Positions 25,012 to 33,892 of a stretch of DNA of 64,000 nucleotides are shown piece after piece. The position numbers and the translations under genes were made by a program. The DNA lies in contig NZ_CP123967.1 in NCBI RefSeq assembly GCF_029917005.1, positions 2,852,001 through 2,916,000 on the forward strand, written 5' to 3'. Position 1 is the stretch's first letter. Every line of letters begins with the position of its first letter. The notes beneath the pieces are model-generated. The model made no database searches and had not been told where the DNA came from. It saw only the letters and a list, made by a program, of their open reading frames with translations. Origin of the DNA: Tessaracoccus lacteus. GTDB lineage: Bacteria; Actinomycetota; Actinomycetes; Propionibacteriales; Propionibacteriaceae.

Positions 25012-26385
25012 TCAGGGGGTGAGGGCCGGGCCGATGGTGGCGGGGTCGGGGGCGGCCTTGTCGGTGCCCGTCACGACGCGGGGGCGCTGGGGCCAGCGCT
25101 CGAACAACTGGTTGCGCAGGTCGCGGCCGAGCGATGCATTGCCCATCGCCGCGGCGAGCCCGCTGACGCACAGCGCGATGCCGACGTTACGGACGAACAC
25201 CGAACTGGGAAGAACCGCAGCGAAACTCTCATCGGAACCGCTGTAGACCGACGCGAAGTCCTCCAGGCTTCCGCTGCCGAGAGAGACGCCCGTCCAGCCC
25301 AGCACGATCGCGACCGCGCCGAGCGCCATGGCGGCACGCGCCAGAGAGGGGACAGCCGGCCCCGAGTACTTCACCAGAACCTCCGACGGCGGGCGCGGGG
25401 CATCCGGATCGACGACGGCGGCACGCAGGTGACGCCGCTCATGCAGGTCCGTCACCCCGTCGATGATCGAACCCACCACCACCAACAGGAGACCAACGGT
25501 CATCAGCACTGTGAAGACGACAGTGCCGGCGTCGACGAACCCCTCGAGCTCCGGCGTCAGCTCGGCACGCTCGCCCGCCTGGCCACCGGGCCAGCGCTGC
25601 GCGTCGGGGTGGGTGATGAACAGCAGCACCGACATGAGCAGCAGTGCGGCGGCCACGCCCACCGACCCGACGGTGATGGCAATCCCGGCCGCTCGACCGG
25701 ACGGGGTACGGGCGGGCCGCGTCGTGTTCGGCGTGTACTGAGCCCTCGTCCACGCGGCCTGCTCGTGACGCGGCCACCAGTGGTCGGAGATCTCGCCGCG
25801 ACGGCGGCCGTGCGCTGCCCTGATGCCGAGCCTGAGCCAGGCCGTCACCGCGATCAGCACCGCGCCACCGCCGACGGTCACGCCCAGGATGATCAGCATC
25901 GACGGCGCGTCACCCGGTTCGGAGATCAGCATCCACAGTGCGACGGGCGCGGCGATGGCGAACAAGACGATGTGGAAGAAGCACCACATCATCAGCCAGC
26001 CCCCGGGACTGGACACGATCGCCGCGACCTGGCCCGGGGAGGGGACCTGCGTGACGGGCGCACCCGCCCGCGCGGCCTTCGCGACGGCCCGCGACACTGC
26101 GACCGAGCCGGCCACCTGCGTGATCGACGCGACGAGCGTAAGCGCCCAGACGAGCGCCAGAACAGGGAGCATCGAAGCACGGGTGAACTGGTCGAGGATT
26201 CTCGCGACCTCATACTGCAGCACGCCCTCCTCCCCCAGCAGGCCGACGGCCACCACCAGGAGGAACACGCCGCCGAGGCCGATCAGGAAGGCCACCAGAG
26301 TCCGGGCGGTCGCCCAGCACAGGTCGCCGACGAACCCGACGGGGTACTCGTACCAGCGGAAGGGCTCCTGCGACGCGTCAGACAT
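25012..26385 (-). CDS. Multi-pass membrane protein of unknown function
   Basis: 457 residues from ATG 26385 (MSDASQEPFRWYEYP); a start six codons earlier is possible. About eight hydrophobic segments are visible, for example TLVAFLIGLGGVFLLVVAVG, PVLALVWALTLVASITQVAG, MLIILGVTVGGGAVLIAVTA, and VVFTVLMTVGLLLVVVGSII. Soluble stretches lie between the pairs, and the C-terminus is short and charged. No transporter or enzyme motif is recognisable. It is divergent from the ArsB-like permease at 26433 with only 47 bases between starts, so the two share a promoter region, which may hint at a linked role. Otherwise unassigned. Confidence 0.75.
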   Translation of the reverse strand: MSDASQEPFRWYEYPVGFVGDLCWATARTLVAFLIGLGGVFLLVVAVGLLGEEGVLQYEVARILDQFTRASMLPVLALVWALTLVASITQVAGSVAVSRAVAKAARAGAPVTQVPSPGQVAAIVSSPGGWLMMWCFFHIVLFAIAAPVALWMLISEPGDAPSMLIILGVTVGGGAVLIAVTAWLRLGIRAAHGRRRGEISDHWWPRHEQAAWTRAQYTPNTTRPARTPSGRAAGIAITVGSVGVAAALLLMSVLLFITHPDAQRWPGGQAGERAELTPELEGFVDAGTVVFTVLMTVGLLLVVVGSIIDGVTDLHERRHLRAAVVDPDAPRPPSEVLVKYSGPAVPSLARAAMALGAVAIVLGWTGVSLGSGSLEDFASVYSGSDESFAAVLPSSVFVRNVGIALCVSGLAAAMGNASLGRDLRNQLFERWPQRPRVVTGTDKAAPDPATIGPALTP

Positions 26386-26432
26386 GCGCCACACCGTAGC
26401 CACACGACGGGCCGCGCAGGTACCGTGTCGCC

Positions 26433-27701
26433 GTGAGTGAGGGGCTGGCGGAACCCATCGCCATCGTGCTGCTGGTGGCGGTGCTGGCGTTCGCCATCAT
26501 CCGGCCGCGCGGCCTCCCTGAGGCCGTCGCCGCAGCCCCGGCCGGCCTGCTCGTCGCCGCGACAGGGCTCATCACCTGGGGCGAAACCTGGGAACAGGTC
26601 ACGACGATGGCGCCCACCATCGCCTTCCTGGCCGGGGTGCTGATGCTCTCGAAGCTGTGCGAGGCAGAGGGGATGTTCGCAGCCGCGGGAGCGTTCATGG
26701 CCCGCCGCGCGAATGGTCGCCCTGTCACGCTGCTGGGGCTGGTGTTCGCGGTCTCTGCCCTTGTCACAGCTGTCCTGAGTCTCGATGCGACCGTCGTGCT
26801 GCTCACCCCCGTCGTGTTCGCCACCGCCGCCCGCTCAGGGGTGAGACCCACACCGCACGTGTACGCGACGGCGCACCTGTCCAACTCCGCCTCCCTGCTG
26901 CTGCCCGTCTCCAACCTGACGAACCTGCTGGCGCTGAGCGCCGCCGGGATCAGCTTCCTGCAGTTCGGCGCGCTGATGGCGGGCCCGTGGCTGGTCGCCA
27001 TCGCCGTCGAGTACGTCGTGTTCCGCCGCTACTTCGCCTCGGAGCTGAGCGTGCACGCCACCCCCGACGACGACGTCGAGGACGTCCCGAACCCGGTGTT
27101 CGCGCTCGTCGTGCTCGCCTGCACGCTGGTCGGTTTCGCCCTCAGCTCACCGCTGGGCATCGAGCCCTTCTGGGCGGCGCTGGCCGGCGTCGTTGTGCTC
27201 GCCATCAAGCGCCTCGCGACGCGCGCCGTCGCGCCCGGAAGGCTGGCCGCCACGCTGGTGGAGGCCGCGAACCCCTGGTTCCTCGTGTTCGTCCTCGGGC
27301 TGGCGATGGTGGTCAAGGCCGTCGTCGACCACGGCCTGGCCGACTGGCTGCGCACCTTCCTGCCCACCGGCGGCGACCTGCTCAGCCTGCTGCTCATCGC
27401 GCTCGTCGCCGCGGTGCTGGCCAACGTCGTCAACAACCTGCCCGCCGTCCTGGTGCTGCTGCCGCTGGTCGCCGACGGCGGCGCACTGCCGGTGCTGGCG
27501 GTCCTGATCGGCGTCAACGTGGGGCCGAACCTGACCTTCGTCGGGTCGCTCGCGACCCTGCTGTGGCGGCGGATCCTCGCCGATCATGACCACGAGACCG
27601 AGCTCGGCGAGTTCACCCGGCTCGGCCTCCTCACCGTGCCCGCGAGCCTCGTGCTGTGCACGATGGCCCTGTGGGGTGGAGCGCAACTGATGGGAGTGTG
27701 A
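26433..27701 (+). CDS. SLC13/ArsB-like permease
   Basis: 422 residues with about ten TM helices, GTG start at 26433. Family features are the paired segments TAHLSNSASLLLPVSNLTNLLAL (about 145-170) and LANVVNNLPAVLVLLPLVADG (about 330-350). These two helical hairpins carry the SN-x-x-LL-P and NN-LP motifs of the ion transporter superfamily (ArsB, NhaD, CitT). A central acidic loop is present (HATPDDDVEDVPN). The substrate may be arsenite, sodium or a dicarboxylate; no arsR or arsC is adjacent, so arsenite is not supported by context. The universal stress gene begins one base after its stop. Confidence 0.87.
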   Translation: MSEGLAEPIAIVLLVAVLAFAIIRPRGLPEAVAAAPAGLLVAATGLITWGETWEQVTTMAPTIAFLAGVLMLSKLCEAEGMFAAAGAFMARRANGRPVTLLGLVFAVSALVTAVLSLDATVVLLTPVVFATAARSGVRPTPHVYATAHLSNSASLLLPVSNLTNLLALSAAGISFLQFGALMAGPWLVAIAVEYVVFRRYFASELSVHATPDDDVEDVPNPVFALVVLACTLVGFALSSPLGIEPFWAALAGVVVLAIKRLATRAVAPGRLAATLVEAANPWFLVFVLGLAMVVKAVVDHGLADWLRTFLPTGGDLLSLLLIALVAAVLANVVNNLPAVLVLLPLVADGGALPVLAVLIGVNVGPNLTFVGSLATLLWRRILADHDHETELGEFTRLGLLTVPASLVLCTMALWGGAQLMGV

Positions 27702-27702
27702 G

Positions 27703-28182
27703 ATGCGGGTTCTGGTGTGGATCGCGCCGGCGACGTGGCCGGCCGCGATCGAGGCCGCGAAGCTGCGGCCCGAGGACGACGACCTGACCCTGGTGGCCGT
27801 CGACGATAGCCACCAACTGCCCCGGCCGATCGGGGGGCTCTTGGGCCGCGGGTCGCCGCCCCGCGACGTGGCTTCGGCGGCCCTGACCGCCGACCGGGCG
27901 GCCCGCCTGCTGAAGAAGGCCGCCGCCGCGCTCGGGCGCGACTGCACGACGGCCGTGCTCACGGGCGAGACCGAGCGGGCCGTGACGCGGGCCTGCGACG
28001 ACGCGGACCTGCTGATCATGGCCCGCGACGGCGACCGCTCCCGGCTGGGGCCACCAAGCCTCGGGCGCGCGGCGCGATTCATCCTCGATCACGCGCCGTG
28101 CACCGTCGAGCTCATCTGGCCGGAGAACCCGCCGTCACTGTCGACGATCCCACCGAAGCCGAGGCACGAACCCCGGCACTGA
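27703..28182 (+). CDS. Universal stress protein (UspA-like domain)
   Basis: 159 residues. Strand-helix pattern of the Usp fold: MRVLVWIAPATWPAAIEA, LTLVAVDD, TTAVLTGETERAVTRACDDADLLIMARDG, then GRAARFILDHAPCTVELIW near the end. The usual ATP-binding G-x2-G-x9-G-S/T element is only partly kept (LGPPSLGRAARFIL), so nucleotide binding is uncertain. It is translationally adjacent to the ArsB-like permease and probably regulates or protects it. The 3' end is convergent with the L,D-transpeptidase gene, stops 3 bases apart. Confidence 0.8.
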   Translation: MRVLVWIAPATWPAAIEAAKLRPEDDDLTLVAVDDSHQLPRPIGGLLGRGSPPRDVASAALTADRAARLLKKAAAALGRDCTTAVLTGETERAVTRACDDADLLIMARDGDRSRLGPPSLGRAARFILDHAPCTVELIWPENPPSLSTIPPKPRHEPRH

Positions 28183-28184
28183 GA

Positions 28185-29306
28185 TCACGCCTTGATGGAG
28201 ATCAGGTCGCCGGAGTCGACGGCGTGGACGATGTCGACCATGAAGCTCTTCGACACCGACACGCAGCCGGCGGTCGCTCCGTCGCCGTTGACGTGCAGGA
28301 AGATCCCCGCACCCTTCTTGCGCACCTTCTCGAGGTTGAAGTCGATGACGATGGCGTAGCGGTACTCGGTCTTGTAGTCGATGAGGTGCTCGGCGTCGGA
28401 GGTGTCGAAGCCGCTCGTGCCGGAGCGGTACTCGTTGTAGTGCACCGAATCGTTGTCCTGGACCCAGTAGTCGTTGCCGTCGACCTTCCGCCACGACACG
28501 CCCCTCGTCTTCGGCACCGAGCCGACCGAGAAGCCCTGCGTCATCGTGTAGGTGCCGGCCGGGGTCGTGAAGGTGTCCTGCTTGCGTTTGGCGTCCGCGA
28601 CGATGCCCCTGGCGCCGACGCGGCCCTTTTCTGAGCGCATCTTCGTGAAGGAGCACTTCACACCCGAGGCGCGGTCCCACAGCGTGACGACGGCGTAGGA
28701 GCCACTCGTGCCGTTGACCGTGACGAGGTGGCCCGCCTCGGAGTCGACCGCCAGCTTCACGCCCCCGAGCGTCACCGTGCAGCTACCCCACGTGCCCGAC
28801 GATCCTGTCTGCGCCAGGTGGCCGTTGCGGATCCAGTTCCCCGCCGACGTCTGCCGGTAGCCGCCCACGACGGTGTGGGTCATCCGCACGACGGTGCCTT
28901 TGTCGAGGACCTTCACCACAGATCCGCCGACGGCGGCGTAGGCGTGCACCCCGTCGACCGTGGTGCGCATGTAGAGGTGCGTGGACACATACAGGTCGCT
29001 GTTCCTGATCCAGTGCCCGCTGGTGAGCCTGCGGTAGCCGCTGCTGACGGTCTTCGTCGCCGACACCTTCGCCCCGCGCACCAGCGTCTTGATGACCTTC
29101 GTGCGCGCGGAGTTGTAGACCTTCACGCCGTTGCGCTCGGCCCGCAGGTACACCGTCGACGACGAGCCGTCCGCCAGCAGCCCGACGGCTCCCCCTCCCA
29201 GCGGTGGCGCCGCGCTCGCGGCGGGCGTCCCTGTGATGAGCAACGCGAACGGGAGCAGCGCCGCGGCCACCAGGTGTCCTGCCTGGGGTCGACCCCGTGG
29301 GTACAT
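28185..29306 (-). CDS. Secreted L,D-transpeptidase (YkuD fold) with SH3-like repeats
   Basis: 373 residues. The signal peptide LVAAALLPFALLITGTPAASA covers about residues 11-33. Two or three SH3-like repeats follow (YLRAERNGVKVYNSARTKVI; LYMRTTVDGVHAYAAVG), each with a SGxWIRN tail, ending near 170. The catalytic domain ends with H338 (HVNGDG) and AGCVSVS, where C348 is the nucleophile. The usual HGC is replaced by AGC, as seen in the actinobacterial HVNG-x3-AGCVS subgroup. The enzyme should make 3-3 crosslinks or attach proteins in peptidoglycan outside the membrane. Monocistronic, followed by the convergent universal stress gene. Confidence 0.87.
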   Translation of the reverse strand: MYPRGRPQAGHLVAAALLPFALLITGTPAASAAPPLGGGAVGLLADGSSSTVYLRAERNGVKVYNSARTKVIKTLVRGAKVSATKTVSSGYRRLTSGHWIRNSDLYVSTHLYMRTTVDGVHAYAAVGGSVVKVLDKGTVVRMTHTVVGGYRQTSAGNWIRNGHLAQTGSSGTWGSCTVTLGGVKLAVDSEAGHLVTVNGTSGSYAVVTLWDRASGVKCSFTKMRSEKGRVGARGIVADAKRKQDTFTTPAGTYTMTQGFSVGSVPKTRGVSWRKVDGNDYWVQDNDSVHYNEYRSGTSGFDTSDAEHLIDYKTEYRYAIVIDFNLEKVRKKGAGIFLHVNGDGATAGCVSVSKSFMVDIVHAVDSGDLISIKA

Positions 29307-29399
29307 CGTCGGTCCTTCCCTGCGGCGGTGTCGGTGCCTTCCGCCGTCGGAGGGACGTTAGCCTCCTGGGAGGTCGTCGGCCATCAACGCGGTAGTCAG

Positions 29400-29775
29400 G
29401 GCAACCCGGGTCGCCGAGCCTGTCGAGCCGGGTCACCGAGCCTGGCAAGCCGGGTCACCGAGCCTGTCGAGGTGCCTCGAGCGGGCGAGAGGACGATGGC
29501 CGGGCGCCGACCCTTCGACAGGCTCAGGGCCCTTCGACAAGCTCAGGGAACCGCCATTACCCAGGGCCCTTCGACAAGCTCAGGGAACCGCCATTGCCCA
29601 GGGCCCTTCGACAAGCTCAGGGAACCGCCATTACCCAGGGCCCTTCGACAAGCTCAGGGAACCGCCATTACCCAGGGCCCTTCGACAAGCTCAGGGAACC
29701 GCCGTTGCCAGGGCCCTTCGACAAGCTCAGGGAACTGCCGTTGCTCAGGGCGTTGCGAAAAGCTCATGGAACCGG
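29400..29775. repeat. Tandem 37-bp repeat array and flanking degenerate units
   Basis: Units beginning CCCTTCGACAAGCTCAGGG start at 29530, 29567, 29604, 29641, 29678 and 29714, a 37-bp period except the last step (36). Each has CCCT/AGGG ends and a tail of GAACCGCCATTACCCA or a close variant. A degenerate unit follows (about 29750-29775). Before the array, 29405-29475 holds three shorter units (GGTCACCGAGCCTGTCGAG type). There are no unique spacers, so it is not CRISPR. It lies between the L,D-transpeptidase start and the ABC exporter stop; no gene is present in 29307-29782. Confidence 0.9.
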
Positions 29776-29782
29776 TTGGCTC

Positions 29783-31579
29783 TCAGCGGACGATGCCGAA
29801 GCGCGCCAGTCGGGCCTTGTCGGCCTTCCGGGTGGAGGCCTGGAGCGACAGCAGCTCGGCGTAGATGCCGCCCGTGGTGGCCAGCTCCGCCGGGCTCCCG
29901 ACCTCGTCGATGCGACCGTCGCGCAGCGTGACGATCCGGTCGACGCTGGAGATCGTCGACAGCCGGTGGGCGATGATCAGCGTCGTGCGGCCCTCCATCA
30001 GCTCGTCGAGGCCAGCCTGGACGGCACGCTCGGCCTTGGTGTCGAGCGAACTGGTCGCCTCGTCGAGGACCAGGATCGGGGCGTCCTTCAGGAGCGCCCG
30101 GGCGACCGAGATGCGCTGCTTCTGGCCGCCTGAGAGCTTCACGCCGCGCTCGCCGATCTCGGTGTCGAAGCCCTTCGACAACCGCGAGATGAAGCTCATC
30201 GCGTTGGCGCGCGTCGCGGCGGCGGTGAGCTGCTCGTCAGTCACCTCTCCCATGCCGTAGGCGATGTTCTCGCGGATGGTGCCGCTGAACAGGCTGGCGT
30301 CCTGGAACACGACGCCGATCTCGCGGCGCAGCACGCCGACGGGCACGTCCGCGACGGACAGGCCGTGCACCGACACCGTGCCGGAGGTCGCCGGGTAGAG
30401 CCTCATGATGAGGTTCACCAGCGTGGTCTTGCCGCCGCCGGACTCTCCGACGAACGCGACCTTCTCGCCGCGATCGATGGCGAGGTTGATGTCGGTGAGC
30501 ACGAGCTCGCCGTCGTCGTAGCCGAAGTCGACGTGGTCGAAGTTGATGACAGGGTCGGCGTCGCTCCAGTCGACGGTGCTGATGTGTTCCGCCTCGAGTG
30601 GGTTGTTCGGCTCATCGACCTCGCCCATCACCCGGAAGTACTCCGCGCTGCCGGCCAGCGCCCGCTGGGTCGTGTCCACGAGGTAGCTCATGGAGGCGAC
30701 GGGCTGGCGGGCCATGTTGACCAGCTGGATCAGCATCACCATGACGCCGATGCTGAAAGCGCCCTGGGCGGTCTGGACGAACAGGATGGCGTAGATGGCG
30801 AAGAAGACGACGTCGAGCACCGAGCGGCGGGCCGTGTCCATCCGGTGCCAGAAGGACGACTGCTGTGCGGTCAGGCCGACGGCGTCGTCGTAGTGGGCTG
30901 CGAACCGGTCGACCTCACCGCGTTCGGTGACGAACGACTTCACGACGCGCATCTGCGCGATGGCCTCGGCGAACCGTCCGCCGGCGACGTCGTAGTGGTC
31001 GTTCTTGCGGTGCTCCCACACCTGCCAGCGCTTCGACGTCAGGGCGGTGAGCCACACGAACGTCGGGTAGATGATGATCAGCAGCACCGCCAGCCAGGGC
31101 GAGTAAAAGGCCGTGATGATGAGCACCGCGAACAGGGTGATCAGCATGGGGAAGAAGTTGTTCGCGAACATCTGCAGGAAGTCGGTGATCGACGTGATCG
31201 ACCGGTTCAGCCGGGAGATGAGCGTGCCGGTCAGCTCGTTGTCGAAGTAGCGCTGCGGCAGCCGCAGGAGTTTGTGGAAGTACCTGACCGACAGGATGCG
31301 GCGCAACCTGGTGGCCATGAGGTCGCCCCAGTAACCGGTGATGTTGCTGATCAGCGAGTTCGCCAGCGACAGCCCGAGCAGCGCGACGGCCAGCCACATG
31401 AGCGACGCGATGGTGCCGGGTCCGCCGGCCGCCATCGACACGACGATGTCGGTCGCCGCAGCGATGACGAAGGGCATCAGCAGCGACGTGGCGGCTATCG
31501 CCACCGCGCCGAGCACGATGCCGAGATAGAGCGGCCACAGCTGCCTGGCCGCCGTCAGAATCCTGACGATGTCGCGCAT
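29783..31579 (-). CDS. ABC exporter, fused permease-ATPase
   Basis: 598 residues. Residues 1-320 form a six-helix type IV ABC exporter domain. The ATPase follows: Walker A GESGGGKTT (378-386), Q-loop VVFQDASLF, signature LSGGQKQR (482-489), Walker B ILVLDEATS (502-510) and H-loop IIAHRLST. It is a half-transporter that probably works as a homodimer, exporting a lipid, peptide or drug; MdlB/LmrA-like. No second half-transporter is adjacent. Its start ATG 31579 has GCAGGAGGTTCGC nearby. The LacI gene of the mannan locus lies upstream on the same strand 49 bases away, so read-through is possible but a functional link is not evident. Confidence 0.93.
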   Translation of the reverse strand: MRDIVRILTAARQLWPLYLGIVLGAVAIAATSLLMPFVIAAATDIVVSMAAGGPGTIASLMWLAVALLGLSLANSLISNITGYWGDLMATRLRRILSVRYFHKLLRLPQRYFDNELTGTLISRLNRSITSITDFLQMFANNFFPMLITLFAVLIITAFYSPWLAVLLIIIYPTFVWLTALTSKRWQVWEHRKNDHYDVAGGRFAEAIAQMRVVKSFVTERGEVDRFAAHYDDAVGLTAQQSSFWHRMDTARRSVLDVVFFAIYAILFVQTAQGAFSIGVMVMLIQLVNMARQPVASMSYLVDTTQRALAGSAEYFRVMGEVDEPNNPLEAEHISTVDWSDADPVINFDHVDFGYDDGELVLTDINLAIDRGEKVAFVGESGGGKTTLVNLIMRLYPATSGTVSVHGLSVADVPVGVLRREIGVVFQDASLFSGTIRENIAYGMGEVTDEQLTAAATRANAMSFISRLSKGFDTEIGERGVKLSGGQKQRISVARALLKDAPILVLDEATSSLDTKAERAVQAGLDELMEGRTTLIIAHRLSTISSVDRIVTLRDGRIDEVGSPAELATTGGIYAELLSLQASTRKADKARLARFGIVR

Positions 31580-31628
31580 GCGAACCTCCTGGAGCAGGAG
31601 TGACTCTACTTGCCGGGAAGGCAGTGCC

Positions 31629-32660
31629 CTACGCCGAGGGAGCTGCCGCCGTCGAGTCTCGCTTGATCAGGCGCGGAATGTAGTCGAGGTGCGCCGCGGG
31701 GGTCGCGCCGTCGATTAGCTCGAAGAGGCGCCGCCCAGCGTGCCGGCCCGAGGCCACGACGTCGTGGCTGAGCGCGGTGAGCCGCGGGAGCGTGTGCTGG
31801 CAGAGGATCGAATCGTCCCAGGCGACGATCGACAACTGCTCGGGGACCGAGATCCCGAGCTCCATCGCGACGGTGAGCCCCGCAACGGCCATCACGTCGT
31901 TGTCGTAGACCATCGCGGTCGGGGGCTCGTCGCCGGTCAGGAGGGCACGGGTGACCTCGGCGCCGCTGTCGGGGGTGTAGTCGGTGCGGACCAGCACGGG
32001 GTCAAGCCCGAGGGCGTCCGCCTCGCTCATGAACACGTCGTCCCGGATGAGGGTGTGGGCGAGCTGCGTGAGGCCGGAGACGCGCGCGATGCGACGGTGA
32101 CCGAGGTTGGCCAGGTGGTGCACAGCCTCGCGCATCGAGGCGGCGTCGTCGGTCCAGACGCATGCCAGCGGGCCGGCGACCGACGGGTCGCCGATGGCAA
32201 TCGCGGGCAGCTCGTCCGACTCGGCAAGCAGCGCCACGCGGGGGTCGTCGATGGTGAGGTCGACGAGCAGCACGCCGTCGACCCGGCGGGAGCTGCGCCA
32301 GCGCGACAGGGTCTCCAGCTCGGCCTCGGGCGTGGGGACGAGCTGGAGCAGGAGGCCGTACCCGCGGGTGGAGAGCTCGGCCTCGAGGCCCGCGAGGAAC
32401 TGCATGTAGAACGTCTCGACGCCCAGGAGGGCGGGGTCGCGGGCGAGGACCAGCCCGAACGTCTCGGTGCGGGACTCGGCGAGCGACCGGGCGGCGGTCG
32501 AGGGGGCCCAGCCCATCTCCTTGGCCACCTTGAGCACGCGGGCGCGGGTCTCGTCCGAGACGCCCTTGCGCCCGTTGAGCGCGAACGACACCGCGCCGAT
32601 GGATACCCCGGCGCGCTCAGCGATGTCGCTGATCGTCACCCGTCGTCTTCCGCCTGCCAC
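31629..32660 (-). CDS. LacI-family transcriptional regulator of the mannan locus
   Basis: 343 residues. The helix-turn-helix is at about 7-60: VTISDIAERAGVSIGAVSFA, then hinge helix PSTAARSLAE. A periplasmic-binding-like effector domain follows (about 65-335) with VYDNDVMAVAGLTVAMELG and SIVAWDDSILC. It is the last gene of the minus-strand run that includes ManA, mannanase and ABC importer genes. The CTTAAGCGSTTTA-type sites upstream of both mannan operons are its likely operators, with a manno-oligosaccharide or phosphosugar as effector. Assignment to these sites is inference from location and from the usual central-CG palindromes of LacI proteins. Confidence 0.92.
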   Translation of the reverse strand: MAGGRRRVTISDIAERAGVSIGAVSFALNGRKGVSDETRARVLKVAKEMGWAPSTAARSLAESRTETFGLVLARDPALLGVETFYMQFLAGLEAELSTRGYGLLLQLVPTPEAELETLSRWRSSRRVDGVLLVDLTIDDPRVALLAESDELPAIAIGDPSVAGPLACVWTDDAASMREAVHHLANLGHRRIARVSGLTQLAHTLIRDDVFMSEADALGLDPVLVRTDYTPDSGAEVTRALLTGDEPPTAMVYDNDVMAVAGLTVAMELGISVPEQLSIVAWDDSILCQHTLPRLTALSHDVVASGRHAGRRLFELIDGATPAAHLDYIPRLIKRDSTAAAPSA

Positions 32661-32697
32661 CCCTGCACCCTACCGGTACCGGCCGAGTGGGCCTCGG

Positions 32698-33837
32698 TCA
32701 GCGGGAGCCGGACCCGCTCGCCAGCACCGCATGCCCAGAGCCCGTCAAGGAGAGCCGCCCGGGGTCGGGGACGAAGGCACTCTCGCCGCGGACGAGTCGG
32801 GTCGGAGCACCGCCGCCCAGCGTGAACTCCCCATCCAGGACCATCACGATCGACGGAGACTGAGTCACGACGGCCGCGTCGCCCGTGGCCATGAACAGCT
32901 CGAACCCCGCTTGCGGAGGCCGATAGGTCGAGAGGTGGGGCGTCACCTCGACGGGATCCAGCAGGGCCGTCGGGCCAGCGGTGAAGTCGAGCACAGCGAG
33001 CAGCTCGGCGACATCGACATGCTTGGGCGTGAGCCCGCCGCGCAGGACGTTGTCGGAGGGCCCCATGAGCTCGACTCCGAGGCCGCGGCGGTAGGCGTGG
33101 ATGTTGCCGGCGGGAAGCCAGAGGCACTGCCCCGCCGACAGCGTGAGGTGGTTAAGGAGCTGGGCGACGGCGATGCCGGGGTCGCCCGGGTAGCTGCCGG
33201 CGAGGTCGCGGACCAGCGGCAGCTCGGCCGGGTGCAGGGCGGCCTGGCGCTCGAGTTCGTCAACGAGCGACCGCACCTCCCTCGCCCCCGACAGCAGCCA
33301 GGCGACCGAACGGCGCAGGCCGTCCTCGCCGGCGAGCAGGTCGCGCCAGCGGCCGAGCGCCGCCCCGTCGGTGGCACGCGCGATGGCGCCGTCGACGAAG
33401 CGCACCGACTCGTCGAGCGGCCGGAAGCCGCACAGGGCCTCGAACCCGTCGGCTAGAGCCACGATGAGTTCGGGCTTGGCGTGCGGGTCCTTGTAGTTGC
33501 GCCACGGTGCGTCCAGAGGGACACCCTCGTCGTTCTCGCGCTCGAACCCGGCGCGCGCCTGCGCCGCGGTCGGGTGGGCCTGGAGCGACAGCGGCGTCTC
33601 CGCGGCGAGCACCTTGAGGAGGAACGGCAGGTCGACGCCGGTGCACCGCTCCCACTCCGCGAGATCCGTCCAGGGTCCGGTGCCCGCGAACCGGCTGGGC
33701 GATCCCGGGTGGGCGCCCAGCCAGAGCTCGGCCTGGCGGTCGTCGGTGGCGGGCCAGCCGAGGGCCGCGGAGATCCCGCCCGGGATGCCCCAGGCGTAGT
33801 CGCGCGGCGTGTTGACGATGCGGTGGACCGAGGTCAT
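32698..33837 (-). CDS. manA: Mannose-6-phosphate isomerase, class I
   Basis: 379 residues from ATG 33837 (GAAGGAAC upstream); the frame opens 13 codons earlier without a ribosome site. It is a cupin-type zinc enzyme that converts mannose-6-phosphate to fructose-6-phosphate. Zinc ligands are visible: Q86 and H88 in LSLQAHP, E123 in HAKPE, and H in AGNIHAY. The GVELMGPSDNVLRGGLTPKH stretch with the catalytic arginine is also present. It closes the mannan pathway into glycolysis. It follows the mannanase gene on the same strand, 55 bases later, with a GC hairpin between. It may also supply mannose-6-phosphate for GDP-mannose. Confidence 0.96.
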   Translation of the reverse strand: MTSVHRIVNTPRDYAWGIPGGISAALGWPATDDRQAELWLGAHPGSPSRFAGTGPWTDLAEWERCTGVDLPFLLKVLAAETPLSLQAHPTAAQARAGFERENDEGVPLDAPWRNYKDPHAKPELIVALADGFEALCGFRPLDESVRFVDGAIARATDGAALGRWRDLLAGEDGLRRSVAWLLSGAREVRSLVDELERQAALHPAELPLVRDLAGSYPGDPGIAVAQLLNHLTLSAGQCLWLPAGNIHAYRRGLGVELMGPSDNVLRGGLTPKHVDVAELLAVLDFTAGPTALLDPVEVTPHLSTYRPPQAGFELFMATGDAAVVTQSPSIVMVLDGEFTLGGGAPTRLVRGESAFVPDPGRLSLTGSGHAVLASGSGSR

Positions 33838-33858
33838 GGTCGTTCCTTCGGGTAGGGC

Positions 33859-33883
33859 GGGCCCGGTGCGACGCACCGGGCCC
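33859..33883 (-). terminator. Intercistronic hairpin between mannanase and manA
   Basis: GGGCCCGGTGC (33859-33869) and GCACCGGGCCC (33873-33883) are perfect 11-bp arms around GAC. It lies 10 bases after the mannanase stop. No T tract follows, so it may be an RNA-stabilising or attenuating element rather than a full stop. Confidence 0.55.
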
Positions 33884-33892
33884 GCGGGGTTA

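Noticed and set aside
29400..29775. CRISPR array
   Set aside because: Repeats abut in a 37-bp period with no unique spacers and no cas genes are in the window.
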